From assembly GCA_030836825.1 (NCBI GenBank), contig JAUPLR010000120.1, positions 1 through 37,169 of the forward strand: a DNA stretch of 37,169 nt, written 5' to 3'. This DNA is from Campylobacterota bacterium (GTDB lineage Bacteria; Campylobacterota; Campylobacteria; Campylobacterales; Sulfurimonadaceae). A model generated the notes under the pieces. That model did not search any database, was not told where the DNA came from, and worked only from the letters and a program-made list of their open reading frames with translations. This document shows positions 26,061 through 33,812 of this stretch, one piece after another (position 1 is the first letter of the stretch; each line of letters opens with the position of its first letter). The position numbers and the translations under genes are program-made.

Positions 26061-28310
26061 TCAACTACCCACCCTCATAATTTTAATTTTTTCAAAGCGA
26101 TAACGCTCGTTCATGGCTCCAAATTTTTCATCAAACGTTGGCGATAATGCAATGGTCCCTTTTAGACTCTCATCAAGAACAAAAGTGCGCATTTCAATAT
26201 TTCCATTGGATTGAACTTCTACTCGATCTCCATTACCAATACGCGCTGCCGCCGCAAACTGTGCTGATCCTCGCAATGCCGCGTCTCGCTCTAACTGCGT
26301 TGTATGGGCCGTATAGATATTGAATTGATTAACAGGATTACAGCGATACACAACCGTACCGTTGAATTCCGGTAATTCTGCTATCTCCTCCAGCGCTCCA
26401 TTCACGGGCACGTCGAGTGTTTCTAACCTATAACCGCGATTGTCTTCCCCTAATGCTCCGTAAAAGTTCCCAACTTTATCGAACGCGATTGCCTTGAACC
26501 CTTTTGTCTTTGGCAGCTGTGCCGTGTAATCAATGGTATTGAGCCTTCGTAATCCAAGCGCATTGGCAAGATCGTTTAAACAGTATCCCTCAAAACCAAT
26601 CGCAACGTTTGTAGGCAATAGCTGATGATTCATGCTCACAACTGTCCCTTCTTGACCATTCATAGCAGGTACCGTAAGATCACTCTCGCACATAGCACCA
26701 ATCACAAAATCTCCGTTTGCGTTATACCCAACAACCTCTGCACTGTTTTCATCCTGATCAAGATCGCACACCAATGAAACACCCACCGTATTGACGTTCA
26801 CAGGCACAATAACAAGAGAGAAATCGGCGTATGCTTCAACCAATGCCGCCAAACGTGCAATATTTTGCGCGCGTTCATGAGTCAACACGTCCGATCCGAT
26901 TATCAATGTTTTGCGTTTCATACGGCGCAATGATTTTTCAATACGAGCGAACTCTTCATCCCCGGCATTGCTCTCGGCACACAAATAACCCTCGTCCAAC
27001 TCATTGAAAAATTCTCGAATCTCATCACTAAGATCTGCATCTGCCAACAGCGTTTTGGCCAACATTGCCATAACGCCCTCTTCAGACCCTGCTTCGTATT
27101 TCACAAATTGTGTTACAACGTTTTGCAAGAGGGTATCTTCGAGCGGGTGCATGTAAATAATTTTAGCCCCATTGTGGCGCGCCGCAGTCGTCATCGCATA
27201 ACGAACACCCGGATTATCCGTTGCAATACGTCCGCCCAATACGATAATCGCGTCACTTTGCGCAATCGCATCCAGCGTTCCGCTAGACGCTGATTTTCCA
27301 CTTATGCTTGCGTATGCTTGCATAAACATTTGATACGCTCTTGCCTCTTCATTGAAAAGCTTCAGTCCAAGCTTTTCTTTGAGGTTTTGCAAAATCAAGG
27401 CTTCTTCATTCGTAATGATTGAGCTAAATCGTATTGCTTTTGCGTTTCGAAGAGCAGATACCGCTTTTTCAAAGGCAACGGTATCTTTGGATGCTTGTAC
27501 GTCATAGTCAAATCCAAATCGTCCGGCACCGCAAAGGGTTGCGTATTCAAAATTATTCGTCACACGATAAATGCGCTCTTCATTGCCTGTAGCGATCGAG
27601 GTATGTTTGACTTCATACGTCAATGAACACCCTGCTGAACAGTGTGCGCATGTTGCGGGAACAGGGCTAAGTTCCCACGTATTCGCTTGATATTGAAAGT
27701 CAGAACTCACCAATGCACCCACCGGACACACCGCAATACACTCACCACAGAAGGTACAATCAAGTTTATCGCTGTTTTTAGGGATAACCGCCGATTTGTA
27801 TCCCCCAAATTGCAAGGTTATTGCATCGTCCCCAATGATCTCATTACAGACATGGACACATTTTTCACATAAAATACACAAAGACGGATCATAATTAATC
27901 AATCCCCAGCGTTCTGTCTTGCGCGGTTGTTCTTTGGCAGTAAAATGCTGAGAATCAATATTGAATTCTAATGTTTTATTTTGAAGATCACACGCGCCTG
28001 ATTTATCACATACTCCGCATTCCAGAGGATGATTGACATCATACATACGCATAATATTGGTACGTTCTCGTTGTAAACGCTCCGAATCAAGCGTAACTTC
28101 CAATCCTTGCGTCGGTTGTGTTTGACAGCTCAAAACAAGACTGTCGGTGGTGTTAACTTCTACCACGCACAACCGGCACGATGCGCACGGCGTTGTTTTT
28201 TCCAAATAACACATGGTTGGAATATAAAAGCCAGCCTTGCGTGCCGCTTGAAGGATTGTTTCCCCTTTGGTCGCGGTTACAGGTTGGTTATTTATTGTAA
28301 AATTGATCAT
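26061..28310 (-). CDS. nuoG: NuoG-like iron-sulfur subunit, first copy (G1)
   Basis: 749 residues. 2Fe-2S domain with C34, C42, C45, C48 and C62; His-Cys3 motif HPLECGVCDKSGAC (94-107); 4Fe-4S motifs CILCEKCVHVC (145-155) and CTFCGECIAVCP (185-196); and CAHCSAGC (221-228) with Cys260 in TLCGAGR, an N7-type cluster. The rest is the inactive molybdopterin-oxidoreductase-like domain. Motif-to-motif spacing and phrases such as FSSIITNEEALILQNLKEKL are shared with G2, showing tandem duplication followed by strong divergence. It lies 9 bases after the GltD-like subunit gene, the probable electron donor. Confidence 0.92.
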   Translation of the reverse strand: MINFTINNQPVTATKGETILQAARKAGFYIPTMCYLEKTTPCASCRLCVVEVNTTDSLVLSCQTQPTQGLEVTLDSERLQRERTNIMRMYDVNHPLECGVCDKSGACDLQNKTLEFNIDSQHFTAKEQPRKTERWGLINYDPSLCILCEKCVHVCNEIIGDDAITLQFGGYKSAVIPKNSDKLDCTFCGECIAVCPVGALVSSDFQYQANTWELSPVPATCAHCSAGCSLTYEVKHTSIATGNEERIYRVTNNFEYATLCGAGRFGFDYDVQASKDTVAFEKAVSALRNAKAIRFSSIITNEEALILQNLKEKLGLKLFNEEARAYQMFMQAYASISGKSASSGTLDAIAQSDAIIVLGGRIATDNPGVRYAMTTAARHNGAKIIYMHPLEDTLLQNVVTQFVKYEAGSEEGVMAMLAKTLLADADLSDEIREFFNELDEGYLCAESNAGDEEFARIEKSLRRMKRKTLIIGSDVLTHERAQNIARLAALVEAYADFSLVIVPVNVNTVGVSLVCDLDQDENSAEVVGYNANGDFVIGAMCESDLTVPAMNGQEGTVVSMNHQLLPTNVAIGFEGYCLNDLANALGLRRLNTIDYTAQLPKTKGFKAIAFDKVGNFYGALGEDNRGYRLETLDVPVNGALEEIAELPEFNGTVVYRCNPVNQFNIYTAHTTQLERDAALRGSAQFAAAARIGNGDRVEVQSNGNIEMRTFVLDESLKGTIALSPTFDEKFGAMNERYRFEKIKIMRVGS

Positions 28311-28319
28311 CCATACCCC

Positions 28320-30356
28320 TTAATGTGCAACCATTGCGATGTAATAACAACGCATACAGCGCTCTGCCTCAGAAATTGCCTGTTCTTGCGTAAATCCGTA
28401 TTTCACTTCTTTGTTGTTGTATTTACGTTCATCCGCGGTAAGAACTTCACTGTGTTCTCTAGGAAGACCCGGAAGCCACCCCGTTACTTTTTCTTTCTTG
28501 TTGTATACTTTGAGCCTGCGCAAGTGATCTTCCATTATCTCATTATCAAGCAGAACAATTTGACCGTCTTGAACGTAGCGCGATATAACCGAGGAAGCGC
28601 GTTTTGCTTGACCTACCGCATTTACGATTGTCATTGGCCCGTATTCACAGTCACCTGCTGCAAAAATACCTTTGCGTGATGTCATGTAGTCTTTGCCGTT
28701 TGTTTTGATCGTACCCCACGAAGTACGCTCAATTTCCCACTCTTCAGGTATGAGTTTCAAATCAGCGCTTTGGGATACCGCAGGGATAAGATAATCACAC
28801 TCCATCTCAAACGATGCGCCCTCGATTTTTTCCAATGTTGGACGCCCGCCATTAGGATCCGGAACCAATTCAAACCTATCAATCAACAGTGATTTTAAGA
28901 CATTGTTCTCATCGCGCATCTCAGCAACAGCCGAGTGAAAAATAAACTCAACGCCCTCTTCGACCGCTTCGTGATACTCTTCGTACGTTGTGTTGTTTAT
29001 GATCGTCTTTTCATCACGACGATAGATCATGACTACTTTTTTTGCATTCGCACGGATCGAGCAACGAACAACGTCCATCGAGGTAAATCCGCCACCGACA
29101 CACACAACCGTCTTGCCCGTTAAATCAACGTAGTCTTTCTCCAGCATATGCTTCTTTTGATCTACCTCCGGAACCATTATTCCGTATTTGACTTCCAAAT
29201 TGACTTTATCGAGAAAATCAATCGCACCCCAATAGCCTTGAATATCCGCACGTTCATTTTCACAATAGACTTTTTTAGAAATACGCGTCCCCGTTGCCAC
29301 CAAAATCGCATCGTAATCGGATTCAAATTGACGCATCATATCCGCATCTACGCGCGTGTTCGTGATAAACGTTACACCCAAGTCACGCACCGCTTTAATG
29401 TCTTGATTGTAGCGATCAATGGGCATACGGTATTCAGGTACCCCAACAGCAACTTCGCCACCAAGAACCGGAAGCTCTTCATACACGTCAACGTCGATCC
29501 CCTCAAGTGCCATATAATACGCACCCGTAAGTCCCGCAGGACCTGAACCGATAACCGCTACTTTCTTACCGTTTAACGGCTTTTGCTGTGCAGGATGAAA
29601 AAAGCCAAAACCATGATCGATTTCATAATCGGCACCCAAACGCTTGAGTTCCATAATCGAAATCGGCTCATCCAAATTCGTACGACGACACTCTGTCTCA
29701 CACGGATGAGGGCAAACGCGTCCGCACGTGTGCGCAAGAGGCATGGTTTGGCGTGTCGCCATCAATGAATCATCAAAACGCAAATCACGAACACCCTCAA
29801 TATAGGCCGGAATATCTACATGTGCAGGACATGCGTCCATACACGGCGCAGTAATTTTGGCGATATAGTTGGTGTCTTGCATGTGATAATGCTTGGACGC
29901 TTTTTGGTTGTTGATGCAATCCATAAATTCCGCTTCAAAATGGTGCATCAAATCCAGCAATGGAGTAGGGACGGTTTTTCCTATTTCACATTTTGAGGTC
30001 TCTTGCATGGTTTTTGAAACCTCTTTGAGGTGGTCCATATCCGATACGGCACCCTCCCCGCGAGCGATTTTATCTAACAGATCGTACAAAATACGTCCGC
30101 CCCATCGCCCTGGCGCACAACGTCCGCATGCCTCCGAATAGACCTGATATTGCGCGGCATATTCAGCAGCCAAACGAACCACGTCAACATCGGGGTTAAA
30201 CAGTGCGAGACCATCCCATCCAATGAACGCTTTTGAGTGGGCATGTTCATTATAATCTGCGGGCAAATTATAAGCGGATACTTCCCACTGCTCTTCGGGT
30301 TTGCCAATGTTATTGATCTGCTCCCCGCGCCATGTGGAAAAATAGACTTTGCTCAC
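28320..30356 (-). CDS. Chimeric NuoF-C-terminal-like / GltD-type FAD-NAD(P) oxidoreductase subunit
   Basis: 678 residues in the nuoF position. Residues about 65-150 resemble the cluster-N3 domain at the C-terminus of NuoF (SEACGRCAPGRWGG, then TSKCEIGKTVPTPLLDLMHHF); ligands C77, C80 and C123 remain but the third Cys of CxxCxxC is Gly83. The FMN/NADH-binding NuoF domain is absent. From about 165 the protein is like glutamate synthase small subunit/NfnB: C172-x3-C176, CGRVCPHPCETEC (211-223) for two 4Fe-4S clusters, FAD motif VIGSGPAGL (268-276), NAD(P) motif CVGGGFTSMD (419-428) and GIFAAGDCEYGP (563-574). A further CMRC is near the end. Start is GTG at 30356, its AAGGA lying in the 3' end of nuoX. 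Probable role: feeding electrons from NAD(P)H or another donor into NuoG; the donor is not established. Confidence 0.85.
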   Translation of the reverse strand: MSKVYFSTWRGEQINNIGKPEEQWEVSAYNLPADYNEHAHSKAFIGWDGLALFNPDVDVVRLAAEYAAQYQVYSEACGRCAPGRWGGRILYDLLDKIARGEGAVSDMDHLKEVSKTMQETSKCEIGKTVPTPLLDLMHHFEAEFMDCINNQKASKHYHMQDTNYIAKITAPCMDACPAHVDIPAYIEGVRDLRFDDSLMATRQTMPLAHTCGRVCPHPCETECRRTNLDEPISIMELKRLGADYEIDHGFGFFHPAQQKPLNGKKVAVIGSGPAGLTGAYYMALEGIDVDVYEELPVLGGEVAVGVPEYRMPIDRYNQDIKAVRDLGVTFITNTRVDADMMRQFESDYDAILVATGTRISKKVYCENERADIQGYWGAIDFLDKVNLEVKYGIMVPEVDQKKHMLEKDYVDLTGKTVVCVGGGFTSMDVVRCSIRANAKKVVMIYRRDEKTIINNTTYEEYHEAVEEGVEFIFHSAVAEMRDENNVLKSLLIDRFELVPDPNGGRPTLEKIEGASFEMECDYLIPAVSQSADLKLIPEEWEIERTSWGTIKTNGKDYMTSRKGIFAAGDCEYGPMTIVNAVGQAKRASSVISRYVQDGQIVLLDNEIMEDHLRRLKVYNKKEKVTGWLPGLPREHSEVLTADERKYNNKEVKYGFTQEQAISEAERCMRCYYIAMVAH

Positions 30357-30358
30357 GA

Positions 30359-30589
30359 CTATTCCTTATTCTTGACCACTATGGTCCAGTCCGCTTCGTT
30401 AAATTTCAACGAATTTATTAGCTCGTATCCCTTGGCTTTGACCAAGTCGGCACTCTTTTGAATTGGTGTAAAATCACCAATCTCAAACAAGAAAATCAAC
30501 ACTTCTTTGGTTGATGCCTCTTCTTGCATGATTTGACCCATGCGGTCGTAAAAAGCACCTTTGAGGTGACGTAAATCGTAACGTTTCAT
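30359..30589 (-). CDS. NuoE substitute (NuoX-like, 76 residues)
   Basis: 76 residues, the same size and similar wording as the short nuoE-position proteins of Helicobacter pylori and Campylobacter (Nuo operon, between nuoD and nuoF/G). Begins MKRYDLRHLKGAFYDRMG and ends LINSLKFNEADWTIVVKN, with EVLIFLFEIGDFTPIQKSAD between. It contains no cysteine, so it cannot hold the 2Fe-2S cluster (N1a) of true NuoE. In those relatives the short protein goes with loss of standard NADH input. It is 10 bases after nuoD and 2 bases before the chimeric subunit gene. Confidence 0.88.
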   Translation of the reverse strand: MKRYDLRHLKGAFYDRMGQIMQEEASTKEVLIFLFEIGDFTPIQKSADLVKAKGYELINSLKFNEADWTIVVKNKE

Positions 30590-30599
30590 GCGAGTCCTT

Positions 30600-31826
30600 C
30601 TAGCGGTCTACTTCACCGAAGACGATATTGGTCGTCCCGATGATGGATACTACGTCTGGGATATAATGCCCAGGCAACAAATCAGTTAAAATACCCGTAT
30701 GCCAGAATGATGGTCCACGTAATTTAAGACGGTACGGATACGGCCCGCCTTGGCTATTGATGTAAAACCCTAGCTCTCCTTTAGGAGATTCAGTCGGGAC
30801 GTACACTTCACCCACAGGCGGACGCATCCCTTGCGTAACCAGGACAAAATGCTGCATCAACGCATAGTTTTGCGTCATAATATCCAGTTTTGGTGCTGAA
30901 ATATACTGTGGTGCATGCGCCATCAATTCGGTTGGCGTTCCCTCATACATATCCGCAACTTGGTATAAGATTTTTGCCGACTCACGCATTTCTGCCATGT
31001 AAAGCTTATAACGCGCATAGTTATCTCCCTTGTCAGAAACAGGAACATTAAACTCTACTTCATCGTACAATTCATACGGCTCTTCTTTGCGGATATCCCA
31101 TTGGACGCCGGAGGCACGCAGCATAACCCCTGAACAGCCCCAGCTTAATGCCATCTCTTTAGAAATAACACCGACGTTTTCCATACGCATCAACCAAACA
31201 CGATTCTTATCCAATAAATCTTCATAATCTTTGATGTTTGCCGGTAATTTATCCAAAAATTTACGTAAATCCGTTATAAAATTATCCGGCAAGTCCAAGG
31301 GAACTCCGCCGATACGAATAGCGGCATGCGTCAAACGTGCGCCACAATAATCTTCGACCAAATCCATCAAATACTCGCGCTCACGGAAGGCATACAAGAA
31401 TACGGTCATGGCGCCGATATCCAAAGCCGTCGTTGCCAACCAGAAAAGGTGAGACATCAAACGGTTTATTTCCAAAAGAAGCATACGAATCACTTTCGCA
31501 CGACGCGGAACCTCAAGACCGATCAATTTTTCTACGGCAAGGGCAAAACCATAGTTGTTTGAGCTTGAAGCGATGTAATCCATACGGTCGGTAGTTGGCA
31601 TGAACTCATTGTAGATCATGTTCTCCGCCATCTTCTCCATACCGCGGTGAAGGTATCCGATATCCGGATGCGCTTTGGTGATCTGCTCTTGCTGCATGTG
31701 CAGCATAAGGCGCAGTTGCCCGTGTGACGACGGATGCTGAGGACCGAAGTTAAGGACCATTTCATTGTCAACTCGATCAAAGGTAATATTTTCAAAAAAT
31801 GGTCTAAGACGATTGGCTTGTTGCAT
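30600..31826 (-). CDS. nuoD: NADH-quinone oxidoreductase-type subunit D
   Basis: 408 residues, the hydrogenase-large-subunit-like component of the quinone site. [17 protein letters not shown] (residues 26-42) carries the quinone-site His, [14 protein letters not shown] follows, and the C-terminus ends in the conserved [14 protein letters not shown]. Not fused to nuoC, which lies 10 bases upstream. Confidence 0.97.
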   Translation of the reverse strand: MQQANRLRPFFENITFDRVDNEMVLNFGPQHPSSHGQLRLMLHMQQEQITKAHPDIGYLHRGMEKMAENMIYNEFMPTTDRMDYIASSSNNYGFALAVEKLIGLEVPRRAKVIRMLLLEINRLMSHLFWLATTALDIGAMTVFLYAFREREYLMDLVEDYCGARLTHAAIRIGGVPLDLPDNFITDLRKFLDKLPANIKDYEDLLDKNRVWLMRMENVGVISKEMALSWGCSGVMLRASGVQWDIRKEEPYELYDEVEFNVPVSDKGDNYARYKLYMAEMRESAKILYQVADMYEGTPTELMAHAPQYISAPKLDIMTQNYALMQHFVLVTQGMRPPVGEVYVPTESPKGELGFYINSQGGPYPYRLKLRGPSFWHTGILTDLLPGHYIPDVVSIIGTTNIVFGEVDR

Positions 31827-31836
31827 TCACAACTCC

Positions 31837-32643
31837 TTAACGGTGGCGATCAGAGATCACAACGGACTTCTGAGTATCAAATTTATCGACCATGAACACA
31901 CCTTTTTGTTCTTGGTAAACAAGCGGTGTATCCGGTTCGCCTTGGCTAATGTCTGTACCAAATGGTACTTCGTGCCCCAATCTAGCGAAACGCTTTGTAT
32001 CATAACGATCAATGCGCGCAGGATCACGATTTTCAGGCCCAATAATCTCTCTGGCTTCTTTGCCGAAGATTTTATCGACTTCATACCATGCTGCAAATTC
32101 ATCACCTTGCAATGGATACGTTTTGCGCAATGGAAATCCTTCCCAGTCATCCGGCATCAAAATACGTTTCATGAAAGGGTGATTGTTAACGACAACTCCA
32201 AACATATCGTACATTTCGCGCTCAGACCAATCTGCACAGCGGAAAAGCTTCTCAACGCTTTGTATGGCTTCTTTCTCATCGATTTTACATTTGATACGAA
32301 CACGCTTACGCTTAGCCATACTCAACATTTGATAGAAAATTTCGAATTTTCCCTCGGTTGCCAACCAGTCAATCGCACTCATCTCTGAGAGCTGTGTGTA
32401 TTCACGCTCGTTTTTGAGCAACTCAAGAACAGCATAATTGTCGTTCGCATGAATCACAACTACCATCTGGTCTACTTGAATATAGGCATCCAAAACATCA
32501 AATTTTGCTTTGATTGCATCAAGGTCCGCTGCAAATACGGCATCATCACTTACTGCCGATTTTGCCACTTGCGGGGCTACCCAAAAGCGATCCGTGTAAT
32601 ACGATTTTTTTTGTACGTTATCCTTAGGCGTATAGGCTCTCAT
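31837..32643 (-). CDS. nuoC: NADH-quinone oxidoreductase-type subunit C
   Basis: 268 residues, longer than the usual ~200 because of N-terminal (about 50 residues) and C-terminal extensions. Core signatures: [20 protein letters not shown] and [20 protein letters not shown], matching the (E)R(E)xxDMFG and GxPLRKDxP regions. The C-terminal tail ([20 protein letters not shown]) probably wraps around partner subunits. Start shares one base with the nuoB stop (TAATG). Confidence 0.95.
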   Translation of the reverse strand: MRAYTPKDNVQKKSYYTDRFWVAPQVAKSAVSDDAVFAADLDAIKAKFDVLDAYIQVDQMVVVIHANDNYAVLELLKNEREYTQLSEMSAIDWLATEGKFEIFYQMLSMAKRKRVRIKCKIDEKEAIQSVEKLFRCADWSEREMYDMFGVVVNNHPFMKRILMPDDWEGFPLRKTYPLQGDEFAAWYEVDKIFGKEAREIIGPENRDPARIDRYDTKRFARLGHEVPFGTDISQGEPDTPLVYQEQKGVFMVDKFDTQKSVVISDRHR

Positions 32644-33152
32644 TACATCAACCTTTTAGGTTTTTGAGCACGAGAGGCTGGCTCTTTACGGATCTTTTGC
32701 TGCAGCATCATTACCGCATATTGTAATGTTTCAGGGCGTGGTGCACAACCAGGGAGATACAAATCTACCGGAATAACACGATCAACCCCTTGAACCGTCG
32801 CATACGTATTAAACATACCACCCGTATTGGCACATGAACCCATAGAAATCACCCATTTTGGCTCTGTCATTTGATCGTACAAACGTCGGATAAATTCCGC
32901 GTGTTTTTTGGTCAACGTCCCTGCGACAATCATAAGTTCCGCCTGACGAGGAGAAGCACGGAAAATCGTACCAAAACGGTCGAAGTCATAACGAGATGCG
33001 CCCGAAGCCATCATCTCAATACCGCAACATGCCAAACCGTATGTTAGTGCCCAAATCGAATTTGAACGTCCCCAGTTTACGACTTTGTCAATTGTCGTCA
33101 ACGCGACGGGAAGACCGCCGTCTTTTAAGTAATTTACTTGATGTTGTGCCAT
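32643..33152 (-). CDS. nuoB: NADH-quinone oxidoreductase-type subunit B (cluster N2)
   Basis: 169 residues from ATG 33152 (MAQHQVNYL). The N2 4Fe-4S ligands are all there: adjacent Cys42-Cys43 in [10 protein letters not shown], Cys107 in [10 protein letters not shown] and Cys136 in LPGCAPRPE. An in-frame ATG at 33173 exists, but the AGGAG 7 bases before 33152 and the family's usual N-terminus favour the shorter form. Even so the start lies 19 bases inside nuoA, pointing to coupled translation. Confidence 0.96.
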   Translation of the reverse strand: MAQHQVNYLKDGGLPVALTTIDKVVNWGRSNSIWALTYGLACCGIEMMASGASRYDFDRFGTIFRASPRQAELMIVAGTLTKKHAEFIRRLYDQMTEPKWVISMGSCANTGGMFNTYATVQGVDRVIPVDLYLPGCAPRPETLQYAVMMLQQKIRKEPASRAQKPKRLM

Positions 33153-33523
33153 TCGAGCGCTCCTTTTTTCCATGCATAAACAAAACCGATTGCTAACAAC
33201 AAAATAAACGTTAGCATCTCAACAAAACCAAACCAACCTAGCAATTTAAAATCAATTGCCCATGGAAACATAAAGACGATCTCTACGTCAAAAAGCAAAA
33301 ATAAAAGTGCGAACAGGTAAAACTGCGTCGAAATGCGGTTAGGCTGACGCGTAACCTCAGGACCACACTCATAAGGCGACAGTTTCAATTTTTCTGTATC
33401 TTTGGCCGCCAATGCACGGCTCGCCAAGCGTGCCAATACCGTCGTCGCATAAAATGCTCCAAACGTAATAACAAACAGTACAAATACCCCGAAATAAGGA
33501 TTTGCGACGTTGTAATGTTCCAT
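33134..33523 (-). CDS. nuoA: NADH-quinone oxidoreductase-type subunit A
   Basis: 129 residues, three membrane helices (about 10-30, 68-88, 95-115). The loop signature LSPYECGPE, followed by a [22 protein letters not shown] segment split by conserved Asp/Glu, is typical. First gene of the operon; AAAAGGT lies about 6 bases before the ATG. Its last codons overlap nuoB. Confidence 0.96.
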   Translation of the reverse strand: MEHYNVANPYFGVFVLFVITFGAFYATTVLARLASRALAAKDTEKLKLSPYECGPEVTRQPNRISTQFYLFALLFLLFDVEIVFMFPWAIDFKLLGWFGFVEMLTFILLLAIGFVYAWKKGALEWHNIK

Positions 33524-33611
33524 AGTTCTACCTTTTCATGGTTGATGGCTTATCTGAGCTTAGAGTAGTCCTCACAATCAGATACGGCTTTTTTATAAAA
33601 ATAGTTGTTGC

Positions 33612-33617
33612 ACTATA
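33612..33617 (-). promoter_or_regulatory. Likely -10 element of the nuo operon
   Basis: On the minus strand reads TATAGT directly preceded by a T-rich run, a pattern common in Campylobacterota promoters. Transcription would start near 33604, giving a leader of about 80 bases. The 289-base gap 33524-33812 otherwise holds two inverted repeats and no gene. Confidence 0.4.
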
Positions 33618-33666
33618 ACAAAAAGAGTGTTAAATCATCCCCAACACCATGACCATTTCTCGGCCT

Positions 33667-33685
33667 GTGTTACTTTTGTAAACAC
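33667..33685. repeat. Imperfect inverted repeat upstream of nuo promoter
   Basis: GTGTTAC-TTTT-GTAAACAC: 7- and 8-base arms with one unpaired A. It lies about 50 bases upstream of the -10, where an activator or repressor could bind. Confidence 0.3.
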
Positions 33686-33712
33686 CAATGCGTGTGCATT
33701 TCATTCATTATG

Positions 33713-33724
33713 TACCATTTGGTA
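33713..33724. repeat. Inverted repeat TACCA-TT-TGGTA
   Basis: Perfect 5-base arms around TT, about 100 bases upstream of the nuo -10 and 89 bases after the AAA ATPase stop. A regulator site or chance; no T-run follows, so not a terminator. Confidence 0.25.
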
Positions 33725-33812
33725 ACAATAATTTATTTTGTATGGGTATCCAGAAGGAAGGTTTCGCTTTAAGAAGCCATTAAATTTTGGGAAAGAGTGA
33801 CAAAAATCACCC

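Noticed and set aside
33153-33173. Seven-residue N-terminal extension of nuoB
   Set aside because: The AGGAG ribosome site fits the ATG at 33152, and the family's N-terminus matches the shorter form.
33797-33812. Intrinsic terminator after the AAA ATPase gene
   Set aside because: A 6-pair hairpin with one G-U (GGGTGA/TCACTC) is possible on the minus strand but no T-run follows.
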